The translations under genes were made by a program, and so were the position numbers. Below are positions 23,539-32,510 of a stretch of DNA of 64,000 bases, in pieces; position 1 is the first letter of the stretch, and every line of letters starts with the position of its first letter. The notes under the pieces are model-generated. The model was given only the letters and a program-made list of their open reading frames with translations, searched no databases and was not told the origin of the DNA. This DNA is from Falsirhodobacter sp051195255 (GTDB taxonomy: Bacteria; Pseudomonadota; Alphaproteobacteria; Rhodobacterales; Rhodobacteraceae): NCBI RefSeq assembly GCF_051195255.1, contig NZ_JBNJLK010000006.1, positions 62,001 to 126,000 of the forward strand, given 5' to 3'.

Positions 23539-24678
23539 TCAGGCGTTCGATTCCGTGAGCGTTATCAGCAGGTTGGTGAGCATGGCCAGCCTTGGGGCGA
23601 TCGTGGAGGGGAAGATGTGTTCCGTTTGGGTATGGGCGTCCGCGCCGTCGGGGCCGAGGCCGTCGAGGGTGGGGATGCCGAGGGCGGCGGTGAAGTTGCC
23701 GTCCGAGCCGCCGCCGGAGGTCATGGCGACGAGCGGGTAGCCCATGGCTTCGGCGATGGGGGCGGCGCGGTCGAAGAGGGCGAGACTTCCTGCGTCGGCG
23801 GTGAAGGCGGGGCGGGACACGCCGCCGGAGATGTCGAAGGAAATGTCGGGATCGGAGGGGGTCAGAGCCTCGATCTTCGCGATGATGTCGTGCTGGGCGG
23901 CGAGGTCGGGGAGGCGGACGTCGACGTCAAGGACGCATTCGGCGGGGACGGTGTTGCGGGTGGTGCCGCCGCGGATGACGCCCACGTTGACGCCGATGCG
24001 GCGGTCGGGGTCGTTCATGGATTCGAGGTCCAGCACCAGTTTGGCGGCGGCGCGGATGGCGCTGCGGCCATCCTGTGGACGGGTACCTGAATGGGCGGCG
24101 CGGCCCTGCACCCGAATGCGGTAAAGGGCGGAGCCGCGGCGGCCGGTGACGATCTTGCCGCCTTCGCGCGCGGGTTCCATGACAAGGACGGCCCGGGCGC
24201 GGCGTGCGTGATCCTCGACCAGCGTGCGGGTGGCGTGGGTGCCGGTTTCTTCGTCGGGGATGAAAAGGATGGTGGCGGCGGCGCGACCTTCGGCGAGGGT
24301 CAGGGCGTGCAGCGCCATGAGGGCGCCGGATTTCATGTCGTAGACGCCGGGGCCGTAGAGACGGTCGCCGTCTTCGCGCCAGGGCAGCGGGCCCGACAGG
24401 GTGCCGCGCGGGTGGACCGTGTCGAGATGGGTGAGGATCAGGATCCGGGCGGCGCGGTCGGGATCGCCGCAGCGGGCGACGAGGAGGTCGCCGGTCTGGG
24501 CGTCGGTCGGGATGCGGGTGGTGTGGAAGCCGCGGGCGGTGGCGGCGGCCTGCGCGAGATCGGCCATGGCGTTGACGGCGTTGCGGTCGGCGGTGGGGCT
24601 TTCGATGTCCACCCATGTGCGGAGTTCGGCGAGAAAGGCCGGAAGGTCGATGTCCTGCGGCTGGATGGGGTGAGTCAT
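23539..24678 (-). CDS. M20 family metallopeptidase (ArgE/DapE/CPG2-like)
   Basis: A 379-residue di-zinc aminoacylase or carboxypeptidase. Metal ligands appear in ILTHLDTVHP (His, Asp), GVYDMKSGALM (Asp), the PDEETGTHATR Glu-Glu pair and EPAREGGKIVTGRRG. A lid/dimerisation domain lies in the middle (GRAAHSGTRPQDGRSAI). The closest pattern is carboxypeptidase G2-like glutamate carboxypeptidases rather than biosynthetic ArgE or DapE. ATG 24678 was chosen because conserved sequence begins there. It is convergent with parB (2-base gap) and divergent from purU. Confidence 0.87.
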   Translation of the reverse strand: MTHPIQPQDIDLPAFLAELRTWVDIESPTADRNAVNAMADLAQAAATARGFHTTRIPTDAQTGDLLVARCGDPDRAARILILTHLDTVHPRGTLSGPLPWREDGDRLYGPGVYDMKSGALMALHALTLAEGRAAATILFIPDEETGTHATRTLVEDHARRARAVLVMEPAREGGKIVTGRRGSALYRIRVQGRAAHSGTRPQDGRSAIRAAAKLVLDLESMNDPDRRIGVNVGVIRGGTTRNTVPAECVLDVDVRLPDLAAQHDIIAKIEALTPSDPDISFDISGGVSRPAFTADAGSLALFDRAAPIAEAMGYPLVAMTSGGGSDGNFTAALGIPTLDGLGPDGADAHTQTEHIFPSTIAPRLAMLTNLLITLTESNA

Positions 24679-24782
24679 GGGCGGGCTCCGGGTTGTCGGG
24701 GATGGGCGGAGTGTGGCGGGAAAGGGTGGAAGCCTCAAGCGGTTGCGGGTATGGGAGGGGCGTTCCGCATGCGAGAGGCCCC

Positions 24783-25667
24783 ATGTCCCATTACGTTCTG
24801 ACGGTCACCTGTCCGGCCGCCCGCGGCATCGTGGCCGCGATTTCCGGTTGTTTGGCGCAGGTGGGTGGCAACATCACGGATTCGAGCCAGTTCGACGACG
24901 CGCGCACGGGGCGGTTCTTCATGCGCGTGAGCTTCGTAAGCGAGGAGGGCGTGGGGCTGGAAGCGCTGAAGGCGGCGTTCGCGCCGGTGGCGGAGGGGTT
25001 CGGGATGGAGTGGGCGATCCATCCGGGCGACGAGAAGATGAAGGTCGTGCTGATGGTGAGCCGGTTCGGGCATTGCCTGAACGACCTGCTGTACCGCTGG
25101 CGGATCGGGGCCTTGCCGATCGACATCGTGGCGGTGATCTCCAACCACCTTGATTATCAGAAGCTGGTGGTGAACCATGACATCCCGTTCCACCACGTCC
25201 CGGTGACGAAGGACACGAAGCCCGAGGCCGAGGCGCGGCAGATGGCGATCGTGCGCGAGACGGGGGCGGAGCTGATCGTGCTGGCGCGCTACATGCAGGT
25301 GCTGTCGGACGAGATGTGCCGCGAGATGTCGGGGCGGATCATCAACATCCACCATTCGTTCCTGCCGTCGTTCAAGGGGGCGAACCCCTACAAGCAGGCC
25401 TACGAGCGGGGGGTGAAGCTGATCGGGGCCACGAGCCACTACGTGACGGCGGATCTGGACGAGGGGCCGATCATCGAGCAGGACACGGTGCGGATCACGC
25501 ACGCGCAGTCGGCAGAGGATTACGTGAGCCTGGGGCGGGACGTGGAGGCGTCGGTGCTGGCGCGGGCAATCCACGCGCACATCCACCGGCGCGTGTTCCT
25601 GAACGGAAACAAGACCGTGGTGTTCCCGGCCTCGCCGGGGTCGTACGCGTCGGAGCGGATGGGGTAG
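24783..25667 (+). CDS. purU: Formyltetrahydrofolate deformylase
   Basis: A 294-residue enzyme that hydrolyses 10-formyl-tetrahydrofolate to formate and tetrahydrofolate, balancing one-carbon pools. An N-terminal ACT domain (about 1-80; VTCPAARGIVAAISGCLAQV) is joined to a PurN-like formyl transferase domain (85-285). The latter has the catalytic INIHHSFLPSF and DLDEGPIIEQD motifs. Length and domain order are those of standard PurU. It starts at ATG 24783 and probably has its own promoter in the gap to the divergent M20 gene. Confidence 0.95.
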   Translation: MSHYVLTVTCPAARGIVAAISGCLAQVGGNITDSSQFDDARTGRFFMRVSFVSEEGVGLEALKAAFAPVAEGFGMEWAIHPGDEKMKVVLMVSRFGHCLNDLLYRWRIGALPIDIVAVISNHLDYQKLVVNHDIPFHHVPVTKDTKPEAEARQMAIVRETGAELIVLARYMQVLSDEMCREMSGRIINIHHSFLPSFKGANPYKQAYERGVKLIGATSHYVTADLDEGPIIEQDTVRITHAQSAEDYVSLGRDVEASVLARAIHAHIHRRVFLNGNKTVVFPASPGSYASERMG

Positions 25668-25728
25668 TGCTGTTTATATGATAAAGATCAATGCAGTGAT
25701 GGACTTCGTGGCATCCTTGGCGGAAATA

Positions 25729-25757
25729 TTGCACTTTGTGATGTGATAATGCTATTC
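25729..25757 (+). promoter_or_regulatory. Possible promoter of the aconitase gene
   Basis: TTGCAC (25729-25734), a 17-base spacer and CTATTC (25752-25757) lie in an AT-rich 110-base gap before the aconitase gene. The gap stands out against GC-rich surroundings. The -10 match is only moderate. Confidence 0.35.
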
Positions 25758-25777
25758 TTCCGGTGGGGAGAATGGCG

Positions 25778-28327
25778 ATGCATCATGTGACGGAGTGGGA
25801 CGGGCGGAGGATCGTGGATCTTCCCGTGGCGGCGGAGGGGGAGATCCGCCGGTTGCCGCATATTTTGCGGCTGCTTCTGGAGAACGTGGTCCGGACGGCG
25901 GGGGCGGATGCCGAGGGGGCGCGGCGGGCGATCCTGGGCTGGCTGGCGGCGGGGCGGAGCGAGGCGGAGATCCCGTTCCTGCCCGGTCGGGTGCTGATGC
26001 ATGACACGACCTGCGGGCCGGCGCTGGTGGACATCGCGGGGATGCGGTCCGCGCTGGCGGAGGCGGGGCATGATCCGGGGTTGTTGAACCCCGTGTTGCC
26101 GGTGGACGTGTCGACGGATCATTCGCTGGCGGTGGACGTGTTCGGGACGGGGGGGGCCGCCGCGCGGAACCTGGAGAACGAGTACCGCCGGAACGGCGAA
26201 CGCTATCGTTTCATGAAATGGGCGACGCAGTCCTTGTCGAACTTCCGGGTGCATCCGCCCGGGACGGGGATCATGCACACGCTGAACCTGGAGCGGCTGG
26301 CGACGGTGGTGACCGCGCGGGACGGCTGGGTGATGCCGGACGCCATGATCGGGACGGACAGCCATACGCCGATGGTGAACGGGATCGGGGTGCTTGCCTG
26401 GGGTGTGGGCGGGATCGAGGCGGAAAGCGTGTTCTTTGGGATGCCCGTGATGCTGCGCGTGCCGGATGTGGTGGGGGTGCGGCTGGTGGGGCGCCTGCGC
26501 GAGGGGGTGACGGCGACGGATCTGGCGCTGACGGTGACGGAGCGGCTGCGGCGGGTGGATCTGGCGGACCGGTTCGTGGAGTTCTTCGGGGAGGGGGTTT
26601 CGGCGCTGTCGGCGGGGGACCGGTGCGTCGTGGCGAACATGACGCCGGAGTTCGGGGCGAATTCGGGCTTCTTCCCGGTGGACGGGGCGGTGCTGGATTA
26701 TCTGCGGGCGACGGGGCGGGACGAGGCGCAGGTGGCGCTGGTAGAAGGCTATTGCCGGCGTCAGGGGCTGTGGTTTGATTCTGCGGAGGCGCCGGTGTTC
26801 ACGCAAGTTGTGAAGATCGATCTGGGGGAGGTGGAGGTGAGCGTGGCCGGACCCCGGCGGCCGCAGGACCGGATGGCGGCGGGGGCAACGGCGGCGGCGG
26901 TGCGGGCGCTGCGGGGTGGCGCGCCGCGCGTGACGGGGGCGGGCGAGGTGCCGGACGGGGCGGTGGCGATCGCCGCGATCACGAGCTGCACGAACACCTC
27001 TGATCCGCGGCTTCTGGTGGCGGCGGGGCTGGTGGCGCGGAAGGCGCGGGTGCTTGGGCTGGGGCCTGCGGCGCATGTGAAGACCTCCTTGGCGCCGGGG
27101 TCGCCGACGGCGGAGCGGTATCTGCGGAGAGCGGGATTGCTGGAGGATCTGGAGGCGGTGGGGTTCGGGATCGTCGGTTACGGCTGCACGACCTGCATCG
27201 GGAATTCGGGACCCTTGCCGGAGGTGGCGCAGGTGGCGCTGGCGGAAGGAAAGGTGCAGGTGGCGGTGCTGTCGGGGAACCGGAACTTCCCCGGGCGGGT
27301 GCATCCGCAGCTGGAAGCGGGATTTTTGGCGTCTCCGCCGCTGGTGGTGGCCTTTGCGCTGGCGGGGGATGTGGAGCGGGACATCCTGAACGATCCGATC
27401 GCGGAGGGGGTGTATCTGCGCGACCTGTGGCCGACGGGGGCGGAGATCGATGCGGCCTTGGCGCTGGCGGGCGATGCGGGGGATGTGGCCGTCGCCTATG
27501 ACGAGGCGGAGGCCAGCCGGATGTGGGCGGAGCTGGAGGCGCCGGATGCGGCGCTGTTCCCGTGGGAGGCGGCGTCGACCTATATCCGTCGCCCGCCCTT
27601 CGCCGCCTTCGGGGCGGGGGAGGGGGTGGCGCCCTTCGTGGCCGCGCCGATCCTTGTGCTGGGGGATGACATCACGACGGACCACATCTCGCCCGCGTCG
27701 GCCATTCCGGCGGGGGGCGAGGCGGGGCGGTGGCTGGTGGAGCGGGGGGAGGATCCGAAGGATCTGAACGTCTTCTCCTCGCGCCGCGGGAACTGGGAGG
27801 TGATGCTGCGGGGGTTGTTCACCAACCGCAACCTGCGCAACCTGCTGGCGGCGGATCTTCCGGCGGGATCGACGGTGATGGAGGGGGGCGAGGTGCTGCC
27901 CCTTTGGGTTGCGGCGGAGCGGTATCGGGCGGCGGGCCGGCCGGTCGTGATCGTGGCGGGCGACCGCTATGGCATGGGATCGTCGCGCGATTGGGCGGCC
28001 AAGGGCGCGGCCCTGCTGGGCGCGCGGGCGGTGCTGGCCACGGGGTTCGAGCGCATTCACCGGTCCAACCTGATCGGGATGGGGGTGTTGCCGTTGCGCC
28101 TGTCGGAGCGGCTGACGCTGTCGGTGGAGGACCGGATCGCGGTGGATGTGACGGCGCTGGTGCCGCGCGGGGTGGTGCCGGTGCGGGTGCTGCGCGCGGA
28201 CGGGCGGGAGGAGCGGATCGAGGCGGTGGCGGCCATCGAGACGTCCTTGGAGGTGGAGGTGCTGCGGCAAGGAGGGCTGTTGCCGATGATTCTGGCCCGG
28301 GTGACGGAACGGCCTTCCGCGCCCTGA
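25778..28327 (+). CDS. acnA: Aconitase-family hydratase
   Basis: An 849-residue iron-sulfur hydratase of the AcnA/IRP group; AcnA interconverts citrate and isocitrate. The cluster cysteines are in ITSCTNTSD and GYGCTTCIGNSGPL. Active-site regions GTDSHTPMVNGIGVLAWGVG, KTSLAPGSP and the C-terminal swivel-domain GMGSSRDWAAKG are present. It is about 40 residues shorter than typical AcnA, and the N-terminal third (HDTTCGPALVDIAGMRSA) is divergent, so a second aconitase or a relative with another tricarboxylate substrate is possible. ATG 25778 is preferred to ATG 25772 because GGAGA then lies at the right distance. It is a single gene. Confidence 0.82.
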   Translation: MHHVTEWDGRRIVDLPVAAEGEIRRLPHILRLLLENVVRTAGADAEGARRAILGWLAAGRSEAEIPFLPGRVLMHDTTCGPALVDIAGMRSALAEAGHDPGLLNPVLPVDVSTDHSLAVDVFGTGGAAARNLENEYRRNGERYRFMKWATQSLSNFRVHPPGTGIMHTLNLERLATVVTARDGWVMPDAMIGTDSHTPMVNGIGVLAWGVGGIEAESVFFGMPVMLRVPDVVGVRLVGRLREGVTATDLALTVTERLRRVDLADRFVEFFGEGVSALSAGDRCVVANMTPEFGANSGFFPVDGAVLDYLRATGRDEAQVALVEGYCRRQGLWFDSAEAPVFTQVVKIDLGEVEVSVAGPRRPQDRMAAGATAAAVRALRGGAPRVTGAGEVPDGAVAIAAITSCTNTSDPRLLVAAGLVARKARVLGLGPAAHVKTSLAPGSPTAERYLRRAGLLEDLEAVGFGIVGYGCTTCIGNSGPLPEVAQVALAEGKVQVAVLSGNRNFPGRVHPQLEAGFLASPPLVVAFALAGDVERDILNDPIAEGVYLRDLWPTGAEIDAALALAGDAGDVAVAYDEAEASRMWAELEAPDAALFPWEAASTYIRRPPFAAFGAGEGVAPFVAAPILVLGDDITTDHISPASAIPAGGEAGRWLVERGEDPKDLNVFSSRRGNWEVMLRGLFTNRNLRNLLAADLPAGSTVMEGGEVLPLWVAAERYRAAGRPVVIVAGDRYGMGSSRDWAAKGAALLGARAVLATGFERIHRSNLIGMGVLPLRLSERLTLSVEDRIAVDVTALVPRGVVPVRVLRADGREERIEAVAAIETSLEVEVLRQGGLLPMILARVTERPSAP

Positions 28328-28457
28328 GGGCGGCGTGGAACGGTGATCTGCGGGGAAAGGGAACCCGGAGCGTGTCATCCTTGTTTTCGTGGGAGTCTTG
28401 CCGACCGGACGCGGGTGCGTCATTTCGGTGATCCGGCTTCCATGGAAAGGAACAGGC

Positions 28458-29210
28458 ATGCTGAAGGCTATCACTCTTGCCACGACCGTTGCGCTGCTGG
28501 CGACGCCCGTGATGTCCGAGACGCTGCGCGTCGGCATGTCGGGCGGGTATTTCCCGTTCACCTTCACCCGCGACGACACGTTGCAGGGCTTCGAGGTGGA
28601 TTTCCTGAACGAGATCGGCAAGCGCACCGACATGGACGTGGAATTCGTGACCATGTCGTTTTCGGGCCTGATCGGCGCGCTGGAGGCCGACCGGATCGAC
28701 ACGGTGGCCAACCAGATCACCGTGACGCCGGAGCGCGAAGCGAAGTTCGATTTCACGCAGCCCTACGTGTATGACGGCGCGCAGGTGGTGGTGAAGAAGG
28801 GCAACGAGGGCGAGATTACCGGCCCCGAATCCCTTAAGGGCAAGAGCGTGGCCGTGAACCTGGGGTCCAACTACGAGCAGTTGCTGCGCGAGTTGCCTTA
28901 CGCGAACGAGATCGACATCCGCACCTACGAGTCCAACATCGAGCAGGACACGGCGCTTGGCCGCGTGGACGCCTTCGTGATGGACCGCGTGTCCTCGGCG
29001 CAGGTGATTGCCGAGAGCCCCGCGCCTTTGGCACTCGCGGGCGAGCCGTTCAGCGAGATCCAGAACGCGCTGCCCTTCCGCAAGGATGATGCCGCGCTGC
29101 GCGACAAGGTGGATGCGGCGATCACCGCGATGAAGGAAGACGGCACGCTGGCCGAAATCTCGGAAAAGTGGCTGAAGGCGGATGTGACGAAACCCGCGAC
29201 CGCCGAATAA
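28458..29210 (+). CDS. Amino-acid ABC transporter substrate-binding protein (family 3)
   Basis: A 250-residue periplasmic binding protein with a signal peptide (about residues 1-20, MLKAITLATTVALLATPVMS). The family 3 pattern is LRVGMSGGYFPFTF, LQGFEVDFLNEIGKRT and later LIGALEADRIDTVANQITVT. It captures a polar amino acid or cystine-like ligand; the fit is closest to the FliY/TcyJ type, but the ligand is not proven. AAAGGA precedes the ATG at a good distance. It is the first gene of a three-gene importer operon, with the permease following after 1 base. Confidence 0.92.
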   Translation: MLKAITLATTVALLATPVMSETLRVGMSGGYFPFTFTRDDTLQGFEVDFLNEIGKRTDMDVEFVTMSFSGLIGALEADRIDTVANQITVTPEREAKFDFTQPYVYDGAQVVVKKGNEGEITGPESLKGKSVAVNLGSNYEQLLRELPYANEIDIRTYESNIEQDTALGRVDAFVMDRVSSAQVIAESPAPLALAGEPFSEIQNALPFRKDDAALRDKVDAAITAMKEDGTLAEISEKWLKADVTKPATAE

Positions 29211-29211
29211 G

Positions 29212-29886
29212 ATGAGGGCGCTGGACCTCGACTTCATGATCGGTCTGGTGCCCATCCTGTTGGGTTACCTGCCGCTGACCCTGTTCATGGCGGTGGTGGG
29301 GATGGTCTGCGCGCTGGTGCTGGGCTGCCTGCTGGCGATGGAGCGGGTGGCCCGGATTCCGGTGCTGGACCTGTTCGTGAAGCTGTATATCAGCTTCTTC
29401 CGCGGGACGCCGCTGCTGGTGCAGCTGTTCCTGTTCTATTACGGGTTGCCGCAGGTGATGCCCTTCCTGAGCGGGATGACCGGCGTGCAGGCGGCGATCA
29501 TCGGGCTGACGCTGCATTTCAGCGCCTATATGGCCGAAAGCATCCGCGCGGCGATCGTGGGCGTGGACCGCAGCCAGTGGGAGGCGGGCGAGGCCGTGGG
29601 CATGACGCGCAACCAGCTGATGGGGCGGATCATCCTGCCGCAGGCGGCGCGGGTGGCGGCGCCGACGCTGGTGAATTACTTCATCGACATGATCAAGAGC
29701 ACGTCCCTGGCGTTCACGCTGGGCGTGACGGAGATGATGGGCGCGACGCAGAAGGAAGCGGCGAGCAACTTCCTGTATTTCGAGGCCTTCATCGTGGTGG
29801 CGGTGATCTACTGGATCATCGTGGAGGCGCTGTCCTTCGTGCAGCGCCGGATCGAGGTTTCCCTGAACAAGGCGTTCACGCGATGA
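29212..29886 (+). CDS. Amino-acid ABC transporter permease (HisM/GlnP type)
   Basis: A 224-residue inner-membrane permease with about five helices. The motif FRGTPLLVQLFLFYYGLPQV and the EAA-like loop WEAGEAVGMTRNQLMGRIILPQA are diagnostic for polar amino-acid importers. A single permease gene suggests a homodimeric pore, as in cystine systems. The stop overlaps the ATPase start (ATGA). Confidence 0.93.
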   Translation: MRALDLDFMIGLVPILLGYLPLTLFMAVVGMVCALVLGCLLAMERVARIPVLDLFVKLYISFFRGTPLLVQLFLFYYGLPQVMPFLSGMTGVQAAIIGLTLHFSAYMAESIRAAIVGVDRSQWEAGEAVGMTRNQLMGRIILPQAARVAAPTLVNYFIDMIKSTSLAFTLGVTEMMGATQKEAASNFLYFEAFIVVAVIYWIIVEALSFVQRRIEVSLNKAFTR

Positions 29887-30617
29887 TCCGGCTGACGGGA
29901 CTGACCAAGCGGTTCGGGACGAACACGGTGCTGGACGGGATCGACCTGTCCATCGCGCCGGGGGAGCGGGTGGTGGTGATCGGGCCGTCGGGGACGGGGA
30001 AGTCCACCTTGTTGCGCTGCATCAATTTCTTGGACCGGCCGGAGGCGGGGGTGATCCGCGTGGGCGATCTGGAGGTGGAGGCCGCTCGGGCGACGCGGGC
30101 GCAGGTGCTGGGGTTGCGGCGGCGGACGGCCTTCGTGTTCCAGAACTATGCGCTCTTCGCCAACAAGACGGCGCGGCAGAACATCACCGAGGCGCTGATC
30201 ACCGTGCAGAAGCGGCCGCGGGCCGAGGCCGAGGCGCGGGCGGATGCGATCCTGGCCGAGACGGGGCTGACGGAGAAGGCGGACAGCTATCCCGCGGCGC
30301 TTTCGGGCGGGCAGCAGCAGCGGGTGGGGATCGGGCGCGCGATGGCGCTGGATGCGGACCTGATGCTGTTCGACGAGCCGACCTCGGCCCTTGACCCCGA
30401 ATGGGTGGGGGAGGTGCTGGACCTGATGCGGCGGGTGGCGGAGCGGCGGCAGACCATGCTGATCGTGACGCATGAGATGCAGTTCGCGCGCGAGATCGCG
30501 GACCGGGTCATTTTCATGGAAGGCGGGCGGATCGTGGAAGAGGGGCCGCCCGCGCAGATCTTCGAGGCGGCCCGCGATCCCCGGACCCGCGCGTTTTTGC
30601 GGCGGGTCACGGGGTAG
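29883..30617 (+). CDS. Amino-acid ABC transporter ATP-binding protein
   Basis: A 244-residue ATPase of the GlnQ/HisP type. Walker A is GPSGTGKSTLLRCINFLD, the Q-loop is VFQNYALF, the signature LSGGQQQRVGIGRA and Walker B LMLFDEPTSALDPEW. It completes the importer with the binding protein and permease upstream, joined by an ATGA overlap. It is convergent with the TRAP operon, whose last stop is 3 bases away. Confidence 0.94.
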   Translation: MIRLTGLTKRFGTNTVLDGIDLSIAPGERVVVIGPSGTGKSTLLRCINFLDRPEAGVIRVGDLEVEAARATRAQVLGLRRRTAFVFQNYALFANKTARQNITEALITVQKRPRAEAEARADAILAETGLTEKADSYPAALSGGQQQRVGIGRAMALDADLMLFDEPTSALDPEWVGEVLDLMRRVAERRQTMLIVTHEMQFAREIADRVIFMEGGRIVEEGPPAQIFEAARDPRTRAFLRRVTG

Positions 30618-30620
30618 GGG

Positions 30621-31901
30621 TCAGCGGAACATCGCGGGCAGCCAGAGCGACAGCGCCGGGATGTAGGTGACGAGCATCAGCACGAAGAGGCCCGCGCCGT
30701 AGAAGGGCCAGACGCTGCGCATCGCTTCCCAGATGGAGATGCGGGCGACGGCGGCGGCGACGAACTGCACGGGGCCAAGGGGCGGCGTGTTCAGGCCGAT
30801 GCCGAGGTTCAGGATCATGATCACGCCGAAATGCACCGGGTCGATGCCGAAGGCGGAAACGACAGGCAGGAAGATGGGCGTGGTGATGATGATCAGGGGA
30901 CTCATGTCCATGAAGGTGCCAAGGACGAGGAGCACGAGGTTGATCATCAGGAGGATGACGAAGGGGTTGTCCGACACCGACTGCATCCAAGCAAGCGAGA
31001 TCTGCGCCACGTGCAGATAGGCCATGAGCCAGCCGAAGGCGCCGGCCATGCCGATGATCAGGAGGACCATGGAGGTGGTGCGGACGGCCTGCTGGGTGGC
31101 GTGGACGAAGTCCTGCCAGCTCATGCTTTTGTAGACGAAGGCGGTGACGAGGAGGGCGTAGATCACCGCGATGCAGGAGCTTTCGGTGGCGGTGAAGATG
31201 CCCGAGCGGACGCCGCCGAAGATGATCGCGATCAGCAGCATGCCCGGCAGCGAGGCGACGAGGAGGCTGAGGACGCGGGCGAAGCCGGGGAACGCCTCGG
31301 TCGGGTAGCCGCGTTTGCGGGCGACGAGGTAGGCCACGACCGACAGGGACGCGGCGAGAAGGAGGCCGGGGATGATGCCGGCCGTGAACAGGTCCGCGAT
31401 GGAGATGCGGCCGCCGCCCGAGATGGCGTAGATGATCATGTTGTGGCTGGGCGGCAGCATCAGCGCGATGAGGGCGGCCATGGAGGTCACGTTCACCGCG
31501 TAGTCGGCGCCGTAGCCGCGGGCCTTCATCTGCGGGATCATGATGCCGCCGACGGCCGCGGCCTCGGCCACGGCGGAACCGGAGATGCCGCCGAAGAGGG
31601 TGGAGGCCGCGATGTTCACCTGGCCGAGGCCGCCGCGCACATGGCCGATGAGCGAGCCTGCGAAGGCCACGATGCGGGCCGCGATGCCGCCGCGCACCAT
31701 CAGGTCGCCCGCGAAGATGAAGAACGGGATGGCCATCAGCGTGAAGACCGAGATGCCCGAGGACAGGCGCTGGAACACCACGATCGGGGGCAGGTCGAGA
31801 TACAGGATCGTGGCGAGGCTGGACAGGCCGAGGCAGAAGGCGATCGGCGTGCCGATCAGCATGAGGGCGGTGAAGACGCCGAAGAGGATGGTGTATTCCA
31901 T
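30621..31901 (-). CDS. TRAP transporter large permease (DctM family)
   Basis: A 426-residue membrane protein with 12 or more helices that forms the ion-coupled channel of a tripartite ATP-independent importer. Family features include the Gly-rich GGISGSAVAEAAAVGGIMIPQMK and PPSHNMIIYAISGGG. It begins MEYTILFGVFTALM at ATG 31901, 4 bases after the small permease stop. Ordered dctP-dctQ-dctM on the minus strand. Confidence 0.94.
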   Translation of the reverse strand: MEYTILFGVFTALMLIGTPIAFCLGLSSLATILYLDLPPIVVFQRLSSGISVFTLMAIPFFIFAGDLMVRGGIAARIVAFAGSLIGHVRGGLGQVNIAASTLFGGISGSAVAEAAAVGGIMIPQMKARGYGADYAVNVTSMAALIALMLPPSHNMIIYAISGGGRISIADLFTAGIIPGLLLAASLSVVAYLVARKRGYPTEAFPGFARVLSLLVASLPGMLLIAIIFGGVRSGIFTATESSCIAVIYALLVTAFVYKSMSWQDFVHATQQAVRTTSMVLLIIGMAGAFGWLMAYLHVAQISLAWMQSVSDNPFVILLMINLVLLVLGTFMDMSPLIIITTPIFLPVVSAFGIDPVHFGVIMILNLGIGLNTPPLGPVQFVAAAVARISIWEAMRSVWPFYGAGLFVLMLVTYIPALSLWLPAMFR

Positions 31902-31905
31902 GCGG

Positions 31906-32442
31906 TCACGCCTCGCTTTGCAGGATGTCTTGGGCGGCGGGTGCGGCCGGATCGACCTGACGGCCGGTCAGCCGTTTCAGGACATGTTCGAGGGTGAAGA
32001 GCGTCATCAGGACCCCGCCCGCGAAGAGCGGCATGTAGGTGAAGCCGCCGGGCAAGCCGATGATCGGCAGGCTGGAGCCCCATGTCTTGGCCATGAGTTG
32101 CCAGCCATAGACGACCATGGCGGCGCTGAACACGAGAACGGCGAGGTCCGAGATCAGGCGCAGACCGTTGCCGGCCTTTTCGGGAACGAAATGGACGAGG
32201 ATGTCGAAGCCCATGTGAAACGCCTCGTGCACGCCGACGGCGGCGCCGAGGAAGATGAACCAGGCCATCAGGAGGATGGCGGCGGGTTCGACCCAGAGAA
32301 GGCTGTCGTTCAGGACGTAGCGGACGAAGACCTGTGCGAAGACGATGGCCGTCATCGCCACGAGGCCCAGGCCCGCCACCCAGAGGCTGGCCTGGCTGAG
32401 GCGCGTGTTGAATCGGGAAAAGGCGGCGAGACGGCCGGGCAT
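31906..32442 (-). CDS. TRAP transporter small permease (DctQ family)
   Basis: A 178-residue protein with four membrane helices, including QVFVRYVLNDSLLWVEPAA, the usual DctQ second-helix region. ATG 32442 is preceded by AGGGGTGA. It partners the large permease downstream, and together they bind the solute receptor. It is separated from the receptor gene by a terminator-like hairpin. Confidence 0.92.
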   Translation of the reverse strand: MPGRLAAFSRFNTRLSQASLWVAGLGLVAMTAIVFAQVFVRYVLNDSLLWVEPAAILLMAWFIFLGAAVGVHEAFHMGFDILVHFVPEKAGNGLRLISDLAVLVFSAAMVVYGWQLMAKTWGSSLPIIGLPGGFTYMPLFAGGVLMTLFTLEHVLKRLTGRQVDPAAPAAQDILQSEA

Positions 32443-32472
32443 GGCATCACCCCTGTATGCGGGACAAGAAAA

Positions 32473-32501
32473 GCCCGCAGCCCCTGTTCGGGGGTGCGGG
32501 C
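32473..32501 (-). terminator. Intra-operon terminator/attenuator after the TRAP binding-protein gene
   Basis: On the minus strand a hairpin with arms GCCCGCA and TGCGGGC plus an inner CCCC/GGGG pair closes on a 5-base loop and is followed by CTTTTCTTG. It sits between the binding-protein stop (32511) and the small permease start (32442). It probably lets most transcripts stop after the receptor gene, giving more receptor than permease. Confidence 0.75.
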
Positions 32502-32510
32502 GGGGTTCGT

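Noticed and set aside
28318..28345. Small hairpin CGCCC-TGA-GGGCG at the aconitase stop codon
   Set aside because: Only 5 bp of stem and no T tract, so not called a terminator.
25688..28756. 1022-codon open frame on the minus strand opposite the aconitase gene
   Set aside because: Arg/His/Pro-rich shadow of aconitase with no recognisable domain.
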